A DNA stretch of 64,000 nt from Paenibacillus zeirhizosphaerae (GTDB lineage: Bacteria > Bacillota > Bacilli > Paenibacillales > Paenibacillaceae), in contig NZ_JAPCKK010000014.1 in assembly GCF_030705605.1 (NCBI RefSeq), positions 310,001 to 374,000 on the forward strand, read 5' to 3'. Below, piece after piece: positions 1 through 10,053 of the stretch. Numbering within the stretch: position 1 is the stretch's first letter; the number at the start of each line of letters is the position of its first letter. Below the pieces are notes generated by a model. That model worked only from the letters and a program-made list of their open reading frames with translations, had not been told where the DNA came from and searched no databases. The position numbers and the translations under genes are program-made.

Positions 1-802
1 CTTTGGAGCCGATCGTATTCACTTCCCTATTCAGTTCTTGGATCAAAAAATCAAGTTTACGGCCGGCGGGCTCGTCCGACAGCAGGAGATTCCTGCATTG
101 GCCTAAATGACTACGCAGCCGGATCAGTTCTTCATCGATATTGGACCGATCTGCGAACAGCGCTATCTCCATCCCCAGTCTATGCTCATCCGGCAATATA
201 GCGCCGCCCTGCAGCTCCGCAAGCCTTTGCTTCAAGCGGTTCCTGTAATCGTCGACAACCGTGGGAGCCAGTGCCGCAAGCTCGCTGTGCAGCATTTCCA
301 GCCGCTCAATCCGGCTATTGAGGTCAGCCGCCAGCACCTGGCCTTCCCGGCTTCTCATATCAAGCATCCCGGCGACGGCCTCTCCCAGACCGCGCAGAAG
401 AAGCTGCTCCCATTCCGCGTCTTCGACTTCGACAGTACCGTCCCGGTCGACCCACACATTCGGAAGAGCGAGCAGCTCGCTGATTCCAATCTTCCCATCA
501 AGGCCATATTTGGAAGCGAGCTGCTCGGCGGTCTCCAGGTAGGTCTGCACTACCGATTCGTTTAATTGTACGTATGAGTCCTGTTCCTCATCCCGTTCTC
601 TTTGTATGAAGACATCCACGCGGCCTCTCTTCACCCGCCGCTGTACCTCTCTTCTCAAACCGTCTTCAAAACGGGTCCATTCACGCGGAATCCGCATCAT
701 CACCTCGCAATACCGGTGATTTACGGATTTCACCTCAAAGCGCACTTTATAGCCCCCGTGATGGAGGACGGCTTGACCGTATCCGGTCATACTTAATGAC
801 AT
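1..802 (-). CDS. yicC: YicC/YloC family endoribonuclease, N-terminal part (runs off the left edge)
   Basis: The frame opens with MSLSMTGYGQA, the hallmark N-terminus of the YicC/YloC family, and continues with VRFEVKSVNHRYCEV, also typical. About 267 codons are in the window; the C-terminal end lies off the left edge (the family is usually near 290 residues). Family members are endoribonucleases implicated in RNA turnover. In Bacillus subtilis yloC lies next to yloB and yloA and is followed by remA, gmk and rpoZ. Both yloB and yloA homologues are present further right here, so remA-gmk-rpoZ would be expected beyond the left edge. The start is 32 bases after the end of the upstream methyltransferase gene, so co-transcription is possible. 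The Shine-Dalgarno site is weak. Confidence 0.88.
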   Translation of the reverse strand, partial: MSLSMTGYGQAVLHHGGYKVRFEVKSVNHRYCEVMMRIPREWTRFEDGLRREVQRRVKRGRVDVFIQRERDEEQDSYVQLNESVVQTYLETAEQLASKYGLDGKIGISELLALPNVWVDRDGTVEVEDAEWEQLLLRGLGEAVAGMLDMRSREGQVLAADLNSRIERLEMLHSELAALAPTVVDDYRNRLKQRLAELQGGAILPDEHRLGMEIALFADRSNIDEELIRLRSHLGQCRNLLLSDEPAGRKLDFLIQELNREVNTIGSK

Positions 803-834
803 CGGCATCACATCCATTACACTATTTTAATGGA

Positions 835-2724
835 TTATTGTGACCGAAACAAGGGGGACGGACGCTGTCCCGATTTTTGCCAAACATAGGAAGTCAGCTC
901 GACGCTCATTTCGTAGAGCATAAACGGCGTCATCAAATAAATTCCGTTAAAATGCTCCATCGCCGCATCCACCAGCTCCTTGGCGATCGTGACGCCCATC
1001 GCCCGTCCTTCCGGTCCCTGAAGTCCCGCCATTCGCGCACGTACCGCATCGGAAAGCTGAATTCCAGGCACCTCGTTATGAAGATATTCCGCATTACGAC
1101 CGCTTGCCAGCGGCATGATACCAATAAAGATCGGCACCTCCAGATGGGCGGTCTGCCGTTTGATCTCTGCAATCAGTTCAGGGTCGTAAACCGGCTGAGT
1201 CATAATGTAGTCGGCACCTGATGCAATTTTTTTCTCTAGCCTCTCCACGGCCTTATTTAAATGCTTGACGTTCGGGTTAAAGGCTGCGCCTACTATAAAT
1301 TTTGCCTTTTGCTTCAGCGGCTTGCCCGAGAAGGCAATCCCGTCGTTCAGTTGCTTGATCATACGGATGATTTCAAATGAAGTCATATCATATACTGAAC
1401 TGGAACCTGGCAGGTCCCCGAACCGGGCCGGGTCTCCCGTTACCGCAAGCACATGATCGATGCCCAGGGCATCAAAACCCATCAAATGCGACTGGGTTCC
1501 GATGGAGTTCCTGTCACGGCAAGCAATATGGATGAGCGGGCGCATTCCCACTTCACTACGGACCAGATAACCCAGGGCCATGTTGCTCATGCGTGTCACA
1601 GCCAGCGAGTTATCAGCCAGTGTCAAGGCGTCTGCCCCCGCCGCCTTCAGGGCGCGCGAGCCCTCTATAAATTTCGTAATGTCAAGATCACGCGGCGGAT
1701 CAAGCTCCACGATGACCGTGTGCCGCTGCTTCACGAGATCAACAAGCGTCGGTTCCTGCGGGGAACCGCCCCCCACGATGTCTTGCTGCTCATGATCGTT
1801 CACCAGTACTGTTGGTCGGACCCTGCCGACCTCGGGCGCTTCAGGCAACGCAGCCGGAGCATATCCCTGTAGTGCAGTCGCAATAGCAGCAATATGTCCA
1901 GGGGTGGTGCCACAGCATCCCCCGATCAGGCGCGCTCCCCGGTCCGCAAAGGCAATCGCACACTCCGCCATATACTCCGGACCCGCTCCGTACACATACC
2001 GGCCGTCCACGTAATCCGCCAAACCGGCGTTAGGAAATATGGACAGGGGAACATCCAGGGGCCTGTTCAGTGTTTCCACTACGCTCATGATGCCCTGCGG
2101 TCCGGAATGGCAGTTGAAGCCGAGCACATCAGCGCCCTCCCCGCGCAGAACGGCAAAGGCCTCATTGATACTGAAGCCGTCACGCGTCATACCAACTTGA
2201 TCCACAGCGAACTGGCAGATGACCGGCAGGTCGCTGTACGTCCGAATACACTGCAGAGCGGTGCGGATCTCCTCCAGTTCATAGAACGTCTCCAGCAGCA
2301 TTCCGTCCACGCCCTCAGCCAGCAAGGCGGTAATCTGCTGATCAAAGTTCCGTTTGAGCTCCTGATCTGTAATATTAATGCGCTTGGCTCCGTAAATAGA
2401 GCCCATCGCGCCTACAACATAGTTATCGGGACCTGCCGCCTGGCGCGCGATTCGGACGCCCTCGCGGTTGATTTCATCCACTTTTGATTCGAGGCCAAAT
2501 TTACCGAGCTTATAGGCATTGGCCGAGTACGTATTGGTCTCCAGCACGCGGGCTCCGGCCTGCAAATAACGGCGGTGAACATCCCCGATCACTTCCGGGG
2601 CGGTCAGATTCAACTCCTCGTACGAAATCCCGACCGGAAACCCCAACTGATATAGAAATGTTCCCATAGCGCCGTCCCCGACCAGTACTTCCTTTTTCCA
2701 TGCCGTGCGCAAATCCGGTTTCAT
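835..2724 (-). CDS. yitJ: Bifunctional homocysteine S-methyltransferase / 5,10-methylenetetrahydrofolate reductase (YitJ-like)
   Basis: This 629-residue protein joins two domains. Residues ~1-290 are a Pfam-type homocysteine S-methyltransferase: VGDGAMGTFL near the start and the zinc ligands in GGCCGTTPGHI. Residues ~330-610 are a MetF-type methylenetetrahydrofolate reductase barrel (VIVELDPPRDLD, IHIACRDRNS, YIMTQPVYDPE). The architecture and length match B. subtilis YitJ (about 612 residues). The expected job is to make 5-methyl-THF and pass methyl groups to homocysteine for methionine synthesis in the cytoplasm. The preceding ~140 bases show no S-box (SAM) riboswitch, which controls yitJ in B. 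subtilis. The Shine-Dalgarno region (GGGGTGAAG) is moderate. Confidence 0.93.
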   Translation of the reverse strand: MKPDLRTAWKKEVLVGDGAMGTFLYQLGFPVGISYEELNLTAPEVIGDVHRRYLQAGARVLETNTYSANAYKLGKFGLESKVDEINREGVRIARQAAGPDNYVVGAMGSIYGAKRINITDQELKRNFDQQITALLAEGVDGMLLETFYELEEIRTALQCIRTYSDLPVICQFAVDQVGMTRDGFSINEAFAVLRGEGADVLGFNCHSGPQGIMSVVETLNRPLDVPLSIFPNAGLADYVDGRYVYGAGPEYMAECAIAFADRGARLIGGCCGTTPGHIAAIATALQGYAPAALPEAPEVGRVRPTVLVNDHEQQDIVGGGSPQEPTLVDLVKQRHTVIVELDPPRDLDITKFIEGSRALKAAGADALTLADNSLAVTRMSNMALGYLVRSEVGMRPLIHIACRDRNSIGTQSHLMGFDALGIDHVLAVTGDPARFGDLPGSSSVYDMTSFEIIRMIKQLNDGIAFSGKPLKQKAKFIVGAAFNPNVKHLNKAVERLEKKIASGADYIMTQPVYDPELIAEIKRQTAHLEVPIFIGIMPLASGRNAEYLHNEVPGIQLSDAVRARMAGLQGPEGRAMGVTIAKELVDAAMEHFNGIYLMTPFMLYEMSVELTSYVWQKSGQRPSPLFRSQ

Positions 2725-2866
2725 CCGCTTTCTTCACCCCGTCATTTTTGTTTCATACTAATGTAACATAATCCTCACTGGAACATAAGACAAAAGATTA
2801 AGAAACATCCGTCCATCCCCACAAAGCGAAGGCAGCCTGCCGTCCCGGAATATAATGATACCTCTA

Positions 2867-3883
2867 TTATTGCAGCTTTCCGTTAGACGGGACGAGGCTC
2901 AGCTCATAAAAGACACCTTTTTTGTTGATTTTCCCAGCGAGTGTCGCCTGCCCCTCTCTGGTGAAGGTATAGGTGTTCTTCTGAATCTTTACGCTGTAAC
3001 CGGAAAGACTCATATTGAACAGCCGTTTCGCCTTAACTGCGGCGGCAACCTTGGCTTGTGTCTGTGTGTATTTCGGCATGGCAAATGCAGCGGCAAAATC
3101 CCGGTCACTCTTCCAGTCCGTTTGCGGGGTGGATACCTCAAGCACTCTGCCTGTCACAGCCCCGATTTTGACGCTGTTGGATTCGTTCGCATCCTCAAAT
3201 ATCCAGTAGAAGCTGCCGTTTTTGTCGTCTTTATGCCGGGAAGCATGCGCGACATCAACATTTATGCCCCCGGTGTTGCGCATGGCATTCTCCGCCCGCC
3301 TCACCAGCTTGGGATTCACATCCCCCACCGGATATTCGGCATTGATTGAAATGCTGTTTTCGTCCGCTATATCTACATACAGCGATGAAGAGCTGTCCCC
3401 CGCTCCCCAGAATACCCAGTAATCCTTCGGCTCATTAGTCTGATAAGGTGAATGCACACGCCAGAACGCTTCAAACTGCAGCTTTTTACCGTTGTCGAAG
3501 GATTCTACAGCTTTTAACACTTTATTCTTAAGTCCATCAGGAAGCACTTTGTCCATACTGCCTATTTTGTATTTTAATGTGGTGGATTCCACTCTGCTGT
3601 TGACTTTATTATATTCGGTCTGAAATACGGCCGCCCCGTCATTTAGCTGGCCTTCAACAATCCATGTTTTGCCCATATCCATGACCGTGTCAAAAGTGAA
3701 GGCTTCATTCCCGGCCAGCTTTCGCACAGCTTCCTCCAGACGGCTGGTTACCGTCGGCGTCAGAGATGAAACCGTTGTGACCGTCGTTTCTCCGGTCGAA
3801 GGAACAGATGCCGCTTGGGCAGAATGCGCGGCCGTAAACATCATTACCGCCGTCGCTAAAAACAACCATCCTTTTTTTCGCAT
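2867..3883 (-). CDS. Secreted protein of unknown function
   Basis: The product (338 residues) begins MRKKGWLFLATAVMMFTAAHSAQA, a classical Sec signal peptide with an AxA cleavage site, so the mature protein should be exported. The longest open frame starts 27 bases earlier, but AAGGAGG lies exactly upstream of the ATG at 3883, which fixes the start. The mature part has two or three similar alpha/beta stretches resembling PepSY/YcdB-like modules (for example 'AVTGRVLEVSTPQ', reminiscent of the calcium-dependent GEVLSF motif), but I cannot name the family with certainty. It stands alone between yitJ and dapF in the same orientation. Confidence 0.75.
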   Translation of the reverse strand: MRKKGWLFLATAVMMFTAAHSAQAASVPSTGETTVTTVSSLTPTVTSRLEEAVRKLAGNEAFTFDTVMDMGKTWIVEGQLNDGAAVFQTEYNKVNSRVESTTLKYKIGSMDKVLPDGLKNKVLKAVESFDNGKKLQFEAFWRVHSPYQTNEPKDYWVFWGAGDSSSSLYVDIADENSISINAEYPVGDVNPKLVRRAENAMRNTGGINVDVAHASRHKDDKNGSFYWIFEDANESNSVKIGAVTGRVLEVSTPQTDWKSDRDFAAAFAMPKYTQTQAKVAAAVKAKRLFNMSLSGYSVKIQKNTYTFTREGQATLAGKINKKGVFYELSLVPSNGKLQ

Positions 3884-4027
3884 TCGTCTTACCGCCTCCT
3901 TCTCTCTCATTACTTATGATTATAACGTTTTTTTGCATGCAAAACAGACAAGTCTTTCTGTAAAACGACAAAGTTCCTGTCTAATCCCCTGGATTGCTGC
4001 ACAGCTCATCCATGACAAATAAAGGAA

Positions 4028-4073
4028 GAGCGAGTATTTGTGGACATTCTGACCACCAATACTCGCTCTTTTT
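4028..4073. terminator. Intrinsic terminator downstream of dapF
   Basis: An inverted repeat GAGCGAGTATT...AATACTCGCTC with a short loop ends in a T tract on the + strand and in a T-rich stretch on the - strand. It lies between dapF (ending at 4152) and the secreted protein gene, and would end dapF transcription. Confidence 0.8.
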
Positions 4074-4151
4074 AATCGAGACTGTTTGTTAACTTTTAAA
4101 AATCACTTATGGGGCGGCATCAGCCTTTATCCTTATCCCTGCAGCAGCTTG

Positions 4152-4988
4152 TTACACTTGAATACTTCCGGTAAATACCGTTTCCGCCGGGCCTGTCATG
4201 TAGACACGGTTGTCCCTTTCGTCCCACTCGATCCACAAATCTCCGCCCTTCAGGCTGACCACCGCTTCCCGGCCTGTATACCCGTTCAACACGGAGGAGA
4301 CCAGTGTAGCACAGGCTCCGGTGCCGCAGGCAAGCGTGGGACCCGCTCCTCTTTCCCATACCCGCATCTCAATACGGCTGCGGTCCAGCACGGTTGCAAA
4401 CTCGACATTCGTCTTGTTCGGAAACAGAGGATGCACCTCCAGAATCGGCCCCCACGTATCCAGATCAAAGTCCGCAGCATTGTCCACGTAAATCACGCAG
4501 TGCGGATTTCCCATCGATACCGCCGTAAAACGGAACGCAGCCCCGCCTGCCTCCATCAATTGATTCTGTACCGGCTTCTCATCCAACACCGTCGGAATCA
4601 GCAAACCATCCAGCACCGGTTCCCCCATATCAACACGCACCTGGCTCACCAGACCGTTCTCCACCGTCAGCACCACCTGCTGAACCCCGGTGCTCACCGT
4701 TTCAATCGTCAGTGTTTCCCGGTCCGCATAACCATGATCATAGACATATTTGGCGACACAACGAATCGCGTTGCCGCACTGCTCGGCCTCTGAGCCATCC
4801 GAATTGATAATCCGCATTTTGAAATCAGCCTGCTCCGAAGGGAGGATGAACACCAGCCCGTCCGCACCTATGCCAAAAAAGCGGCTGCACCATTTCACAG
4901 CCCATTCGGACGCTTGCAGGGGCAGCTCCTGTTCTCCGTATACCACGATAAAATCATTTCCCAATCCGTGCATTTTCGTAAATTGCAA
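4152..4988 (-). CDS. dapF: Diaminopimelate epimerase
   Basis: DapF interconverts LL- and meso-diaminopimelate, the last-but-one step of lysine synthesis and the source of meso-DAP for peptidoglycan. Both catalytic cysteines are visible: the first in EAEQCGNAIRC, the second in LACGTGACATL. FTKMHGLGNDFIVV is the standard N-terminal motif. The longest frame begins at 5015 with an atypical extension. A TTG at 4986-4988 preceded by AAGGAG at normal spacing gives MQFTKMHGLGN, the usual family start and 278 residues, so TTG is preferred. It is monocistronic by appearance, with a terminator at 4028-4073. Confidence 0.95.
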   Translation of the reverse strand: MQFTKMHGLGNDFIVVYGEQELPLQASEWAVKWCSRFFGIGADGLVFILPSEQADFKMRIINSDGSEAEQCGNAIRCVAKYVYDHGYADRETLTIETVSTGVQQVVLTVENGLVSQVRVDMGEPVLDGLLIPTVLDEKPVQNQLMEAGGAAFRFTAVSMGNPHCVIYVDNAADFDLDTWGPILEVHPLFPNKTNVEFATVLDRSRIEMRVWERGAGPTLACGTGACATLVSSVLNGYTGREAVVSLKGGDLWIEWDERDNRVYMTGPAETVFTGSIQV

Positions 4989-5138
4989 GTTTTCCCCACT
5001 CCTTGGCAGCTGCATCTAATTCGGTCCACGGCTGCTGACATATACCACACTAACCACCGTACCGATCGTATGATCATGATAGCATACCGCCAAGTCGAGG
5101 TAAAAGAACTTTGCGCAATGGCCCTGCTTGACCTCAGT

Positions 5139-7937
5139 TTATGCGGACAAATTCGGCTTGCTCTGCAGGAAACGGCCGGGGCCGCCGCGGCGGCGGTGAC
5201 GTCGCCCTCCCCACACGCTGCCCGCTCCCATCAGAAATGTCGGAATGCCTGCGAATACGATGGCGAGCGCCCATTCACGCATGCCAAGCGGCACTGTTTT
5301 GAAGATAGACTGCAGCGGCTCCACATACATGACGACCAGCATCAGGACGATGGAGGACAGTACAGCGAGCACGAGATAGCCGTTCTGAAGCGGGTTGCGG
5401 TGAAAAATGGATCTGGAGCTGCGGCAGTCAAATACATGAATGAGCTGCGCCAGCACCAAGGTCGCAAAGGCAACCGACTGTGCTTTGGCTAACTGTGCCG
5501 CGCTGTCGGGAGCGACCCGGAGCGTCAGCCAGAAGGCGGCAAGGGTGCAAAAGCCGATCAGCAGACCACGGCTAATAATTTTCCAGCCGAGCCGACGGGC
5601 AAAAATATTTTCCTTGGCTCCGCGTGGACGCTGCTCCATCAGGTCCTTCTCAGGCTGGTCAACCCCGAGCGCCATGGCCGGCAGCCCGTCGGTAACCAGG
5701 TTGACCCACAAAATTTGAATCGGCAGCAGCGGCAGCGGCAATCCCGCCATCATCGCGAAAAACATGGTCAAAATCTCTCCCACATTGGAGGCGAGCAAGT
5801 AGCGGATAAATTTGCGGATATTCTCGTAGATACTTCGTCCTTCCTCAATCGCCGCCACAATCGTCGAGAAATTGTCATCATTCAGCACCAGGGAAGCAGC
5901 TTCCTTCGTAACATCCGTCCCGGTAATGCCCATCGCTATACCGATATCCGCCGCTTTGATGGCAGGGGCGTCATTAACGCCGTCACCAGTCATCGCCACC
6001 ACATGCCCCCTGCGCTGCAACGATTTAACAATCCGCAATTTATGCTCCGGCGATACCCGTGCATAGACGGATGTGCTGTCCACTGCTTTGTCCAGTGCTT
6101 CTTCATCCATATTGCTCAGTTGCTGCCCCGTAAGGACCTGCGACCCGCGCTGCAAAATACCGAGCTGTTGGGCGATCGCTTCCGCGGTTGTGCCGTGATC
6201 TCCTGTAATCATGACAGTGCGTATGCCTGCCCGACGGCATTTCAGTATTGCCTCCCTGGCCTCGCGGCGTGGAGGGTCGATCATGCCGGTCAGACCGATG
6301 AACACAAGCTGGGATTCCGCTTCGGATTCGCTGCCGACATTCTCTTGCGGGCGCAGTTCACGATAAGCGATCCCGAGCACACGCAGCGCGCCGGAGGCCA
6401 GGCCTTCATTCGCTGCCATCACCTTCTGGCGCAGCGTGCCGGTCAGCGGAATTTCATTTCCCTCCCACAGAATGCGGGTGCACTGCTCCAAAAGCATGTC
6501 CGGGGCACCTTTACAGAAAATAGTACGTTTGCCGCTTCGATCACCGATTAGCACAGACATCCGCTTCCGTTCCGAATCGAACGGAAACTCCTTCTCCCGT
6601 GTATAACTCTCTCCCAGTTCCTGCTGTGTTACCCCACCTTTAGCTGCAAGCGTAACAAGGGCGCCTTCCGTAGGATCTCCCTTGAGCTCCCACGTGATCT
6701 CCTCTTGTACACTAACCTTCTTTTTCCCCCGGCTCCAATCGGTTTCCGCTTGCGCGATCTCCGCATTGTTGCACAGTGCCGCGCCCTGAAGCAGCCTGCG
6801 CAGCGCCGAATCATTCTTCAGATCCGCCGGGCGGCCGCCCGTGAGAATGCTGCCGGACGGTTCGTATCCTTCACCGTTAACCTGCAGCTCACGTCCGCCA
6901 ATCCATAGACGGGTGACCGTCATTTTGTTCTGTGTCAGCGTGCCCGTTTTATCGGAGCAAATGACCGATGCGCAGCCCAGCGTTTCCACGGAAGGCAGCT
7001 TGCGCACGATAGCCTTGCGTTTGATCATGCGCTGAACACCAAGTGCAAGAGCAATCGTAACGATCGCAGGCAACCCTTCCGGAATTGCCGCCACGGCCAG
7101 ACTGACCCCTGCAAGAAACATAGCAACTGCCGGCTGACCATGCAGAATTCCTGCAGCTACAACTAGCACGGTTAACGCCAGCGCTACGATGATTAAAATT
7201 TTGCCGAGCTGCTCCAACCTGTGCTGAAGAGGCGTTTCCTGTGCTTCGGTGTTTTGGATCAAATCCGCGATTTTGCCCATTTCTGTGTTCATTCCTGTAC
7301 GGACAACGACTCCTTTCGCTGTTCCGCGTGTAACCATCGTACCCATGAAGCCCATATTCTTCATGTCGCCGAGGGGAACTTCCGCGGTTGGAATCGGACG
7401 GCTGTGCTTGCTTACCGGTACCGATTCACCGGTCAGAGCCGATTCTTCAACATCACAGCTACTGGTATGCAGCAGCCTAAGGTCCGCAGGTATGCGGTCC
7501 CCGCTCTCCAACTGTACGATATCTCCCGGAACAAGCTCCTTGGCGGGAATCAACAAGCTCTTCCCATCCCGGACCACTTTCGCGGACGGGGCGGACAATT
7601 GCTTGAGTGCCCGCAGCGAGCGCTCTGCCCGAAATTCCTGGACAAATCCGAGCAAACCGTTCAGCAGTATGATGGCAATGATGGTAATGGCGTCAAGATA
7701 CTCTCCCAGCAGCCCCGACACAAGCGTCGCTCCCATGAGGACAAGCACCATGAAATCTTTAAATTGATTCAGCAGCAGCGTGATAGGTGAAATGCGCTTA
7801 CCCTCGGAAAGTTCGTTCCAGCCCGCCTCTTTGCGGCGGAGCGTTGCCTCATCCCCTGTCAGACCGCGCTTCGGATCCACGTTCAAGTCCGACTGCAACT
7901 GTTCTGCGCCTAATTGGTGCCAATGCCTTTGTTCCAT
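5139..7937 (-). CDS. yloB: SERCA-like calcium-translocating P-type ATPase (YloB homologue)
   Basis: At 932 residues this is a full-length P2A-type ATPase. In order: an N-terminal cation-ATPase domain, membrane segments ~60-105, the actuator-loop ALTGESVPV, a second membrane pair with the AAIPEGLPA ion-binding motif, the phosphorylation site CSDKTGTLTQNKMTV, the nucleotide domain (FCKGAPDML), the hinge MTGDGVNDAPAIKAADIG, and a C-terminal set of membrane segments. It should pump Ca2+ out of the cytoplasm using ATP. The divergent neighbour is rqcH (yloA) and yicC (yloC) follows on the same strand, as in B. subtilis, with yitJ, the secreted protein and dapF inserted between. Confidence 0.94.
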   Translation of the reverse strand: MEQRHWHQLGAEQLQSDLNVDPKRGLTGDEATLRRKEAGWNELSEGKRISPITLLLNQFKDFMVLVLMGATLVSGLLGEYLDAITIIAIILLNGLLGFVQEFRAERSLRALKQLSAPSAKVVRDGKSLLIPAKELVPGDIVQLESGDRIPADLRLLHTSSCDVEESALTGESVPVSKHSRPIPTAEVPLGDMKNMGFMGTMVTRGTAKGVVVRTGMNTEMGKIADLIQNTEAQETPLQHRLEQLGKILIIVALALTVLVVAAGILHGQPAVAMFLAGVSLAVAAIPEGLPAIVTIALALGVQRMIKRKAIVRKLPSVETLGCASVICSDKTGTLTQNKMTVTRLWIGGRELQVNGEGYEPSGSILTGGRPADLKNDSALRRLLQGAALCNNAEIAQAETDWSRGKKKVSVQEEITWELKGDPTEGALVTLAAKGGVTQQELGESYTREKEFPFDSERKRMSVLIGDRSGKRTIFCKGAPDMLLEQCTRILWEGNEIPLTGTLRQKVMAANEGLASGALRVLGIAYRELRPQENVGSESEAESQLVFIGLTGMIDPPRREAREAILKCRRAGIRTVMITGDHGTTAEAIAQQLGILQRGSQVLTGQQLSNMDEEALDKAVDSTSVYARVSPEHKLRIVKSLQRRGHVVAMTGDGVNDAPAIKAADIGIAMGITGTDVTKEAASLVLNDDNFSTIVAAIEEGRSIYENIRKFIRYLLASNVGEILTMFFAMMAGLPLPLLPIQILWVNLVTDGLPAMALGVDQPEKDLMEQRPRGAKENIFARRLGWKIISRGLLIGFCTLAAFWLTLRVAPDSAAQLAKAQSVAFATLVLAQLIHVFDCRSSRSIFHRNPLQNGYLVLAVLSSIVLMLVVMYVEPLQSIFKTVPLGMREWALAIVFAGIPTFLMGAGSVWGGRRHRRRGGPGRFLQSKPNLSA

Positions 7938-8181
7938 TCTTCCGTTTCCCCTCCCGGTCTCTCATAATCCGTTCGTCGGCTGATGCAGTTCCGTCCAGCA
8001 CACTGAGGTAAAGAAAATAAGCGGCCGGACAGCCTCTACTTCAATCTATTCGGACAGGTTCACAATTATCACACGGGCTGGTCTTATGTTTTGGGGCAAA
8101 CTTATGTATCATAAAGGAATAGGTCATTCATATATCCGGAAATGATCGCTATCTATCATTCATGACAGGAGAACTGCAATT

Positions 8182-9936
8182 ATGGCATTAGACGGAATCG
8201 TTACGCGCGCCATTGTCCAAGAGCTGCAAAGCTGCCGCGGCGCACGCATTAATAAAATTCACCAGCCCAATGAAAGAGATATTGTATTTAATCTGCGGGT
8301 TCAGGGCGGGAGCGGAAAATTGCTGCTGTCGGCAAACCCTACTTATCCACGTGTTCACTTTACGGCCCAGACCTTCATCAATCCCGCCGAGGCCCCCATG
8401 TTCTGCATGTTGCTGCGCAAGCATTGCGAAGGCGGCATCATCGAAGACATCAGACAGGTCGGCATGGAGCGTATCATTCATATAGATATAAGACAGCGGG
8501 ACGAGCTGGGTGACCTGTCACAGAAACGCATCATTATTGAGCTAATGGGGCGGCACAGTAACATCATCCTGCTGGACCCGGCGACAGGCACCATCCTGGA
8601 CGGCATTCATCATGTGACCCCGGCAATCAGCAGCTATCGTGTGGTCATGCCTGGCTTCTCGTACACGGAACCGCCGCAGCAGCATAAGCTTGACCCGCTT
8701 GAGACGGATACAGCCGCTTTTCAGGCTGCACTCGATACGGAGCAAGCGGATATATCACAGTGGATCGTGAATACATTTACCGGCATCAGTCCTTTAATTG
8801 CTGAAGAGATTATGCTGAGGTCAGCCGACGCCGCAGGTCTGCATCCAGGGGAACAGAGCGGAGATGCGGAACGTTTGTGGAAGGGCTTTTCAGAGGTAAT
8901 GGCCGACGTCAGAGAGCATCGCTACCAGCCTGTATCCGGACAGAACACGAAGGGGAAGGACGTTTTCTCCGCCATCCCCCTGAGACAGATTAAAGGGGCA
9001 GCCAAGGAATATGACTCCATCAGTCAATGCCTGGAGGATTTTTACGGCGATAAAGCCGAACGCGACAGTGTTAAGCAGAAGGTAAGCGACCTGCTGCGCT
9101 TCCTGCAAAATGAACGCAGTAAAAATGTGAAAAAGCTGGACAATCTGCAGCGGGATTTGATGGATGCGGAGGATGCGGACCAGTACCGTATTTACGGGGA
9201 GCTGCTGTTCGCCTCTCTGCATGAGGTGACCAAAGGGGATAAGGAAGCGGTGCTTGTCAACTTTTACGATGAGCAGCAAAAGCCGGTGGCCATTCCGCTC
9301 GATCCGCTGCTCAACCCCTCTGACAACGCCCAACGCTATTTTAAAAAATATAACAAATACAAAAACAGCCTGGCCGTCATCGAGGAGCAAAAGCTCAAAA
9401 CCCATGAGGAAATCACCTATATTGAAAATCTGCTCCAGCAGCTCTCGCATGCATCCATGAGCGATATTGAAGAAATCCGGGATGAACTGGTGCAGCAAGG
9501 ATATCTCCGTGACCGGGCCAAGAAAGCCAAAAAGAAAAAAAAGAATGACCGCCCGTCACTGCATCAGTATATTTCTTCGGAAGGCATCGAGATTTATGTG
9601 GGCAAAAACAACCTGCAGAATGAGTATCTTACCAATCGACTGGCCGGACCCAATGATACATGGCTCCACACTAAGGATATCCCCGGCTCTCATGTGGTGA
9701 TTCGCTCGGACAGCTATGGTGATACAACCTTGGAGGAAGCAGCGCAGTTGGCAGCCTATTTCAGCCAGGCCAAGCAATCGAGCAGCGTTCCTGTCGACTG
9801 TACCCTGATCCGCCATGTCCGCAAGCCGAGCGGGTCCAAACCGGGCTTTGTCATCTACGACCATCAGCGGACGCTGTATATTACGCCGGATGAGGAGCTG
9901 ATCAAGCGGCTCCCCAGCAAGCTGAAAAGCAGTTGA
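8182..9936 (+). CDS. rqcH: Rqc2 homologue RqcH (NFACT protein; fibronectin-binding protein A family)
   Basis: The 584-residue protein has the NFACT order: NFACT-N (MALDGIVTRAIVQEL, residues 1-~200), a charged coiled-coil middle (~290-420), and a C-terminal NFACT-R domain containing DTWLHTKDIPGSHVVI. In B. subtilis RqcH (YloA) binds stalled 50S-peptidyl-tRNA and recruits tRNA-Ala to add alanine tails that mark nascent chains for ClpXP. Older annotations call the family fibronectin/fibrinogen-binding. The ATG follows AGGAG at 10 bases. It is transcribed divergently from the Ca2+ ATPase gene and ends at a strong hairpin (9983-10023). Confidence 0.93.
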   Translation: MALDGIVTRAIVQELQSCRGARINKIHQPNERDIVFNLRVQGGSGKLLLSANPTYPRVHFTAQTFINPAEAPMFCMLLRKHCEGGIIEDIRQVGMERIIHIDIRQRDELGDLSQKRIIIELMGRHSNIILLDPATGTILDGIHHVTPAISSYRVVMPGFSYTEPPQQHKLDPLETDTAAFQAALDTEQADISQWIVNTFTGISPLIAEEIMLRSADAAGLHPGEQSGDAERLWKGFSEVMADVREHRYQPVSGQNTKGKDVFSAIPLRQIKGAAKEYDSISQCLEDFYGDKAERDSVKQKVSDLLRFLQNERSKNVKKLDNLQRDLMDAEDADQYRIYGELLFASLHEVTKGDKEAVLVNFYDEQQKPVAIPLDPLLNPSDNAQRYFKKYNKYKNSLAVIEEQKLKTHEEITYIENLLQQLSHASMSDIEEIRDELVQQGYLRDRAKKAKKKKKNDRPSLHQYISSEGIEIYVGKNNLQNEYLTNRLAGPNDTWLHTKDIPGSHVVIRSDSYGDTTLEEAAQLAAYFSQAKQSSSVPVDCTLIRHVRKPSGSKPGFVIYDHQRTLYITPDEELIKRLPSKLKSS

Positions 9937-9982
9937 GACCCTGCTACTGCAGCTTTCCCTGCAAGTCCATATTGAAAGAAAA

Positions 9983-10023
9983 AAGGATGAGGCCTGTGCA
10001 AAACACGCACGGCTTCATCCTTT
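9983..10023. terminator. Bidirectional terminator between rqcH and the PHP gene
   Basis: The arms AAGGATGAGGCCTGTGC and GCACGGCTTCATCCTTT pair over about 17 bases with A and T tracts outside. It separates two convergent genes and can serve both. Confidence 0.88.
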
Positions 10024-10053
10024 ATTATTGTTCCTGCTCCAAGGCTTGGTCCG

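Noticed and set aside
107-796. Several + strand frames opposite yicC
   Set aside because: Shadows of the yicC coding sequence; low-complexity Ser/Arg/His composition and no family resemblance.
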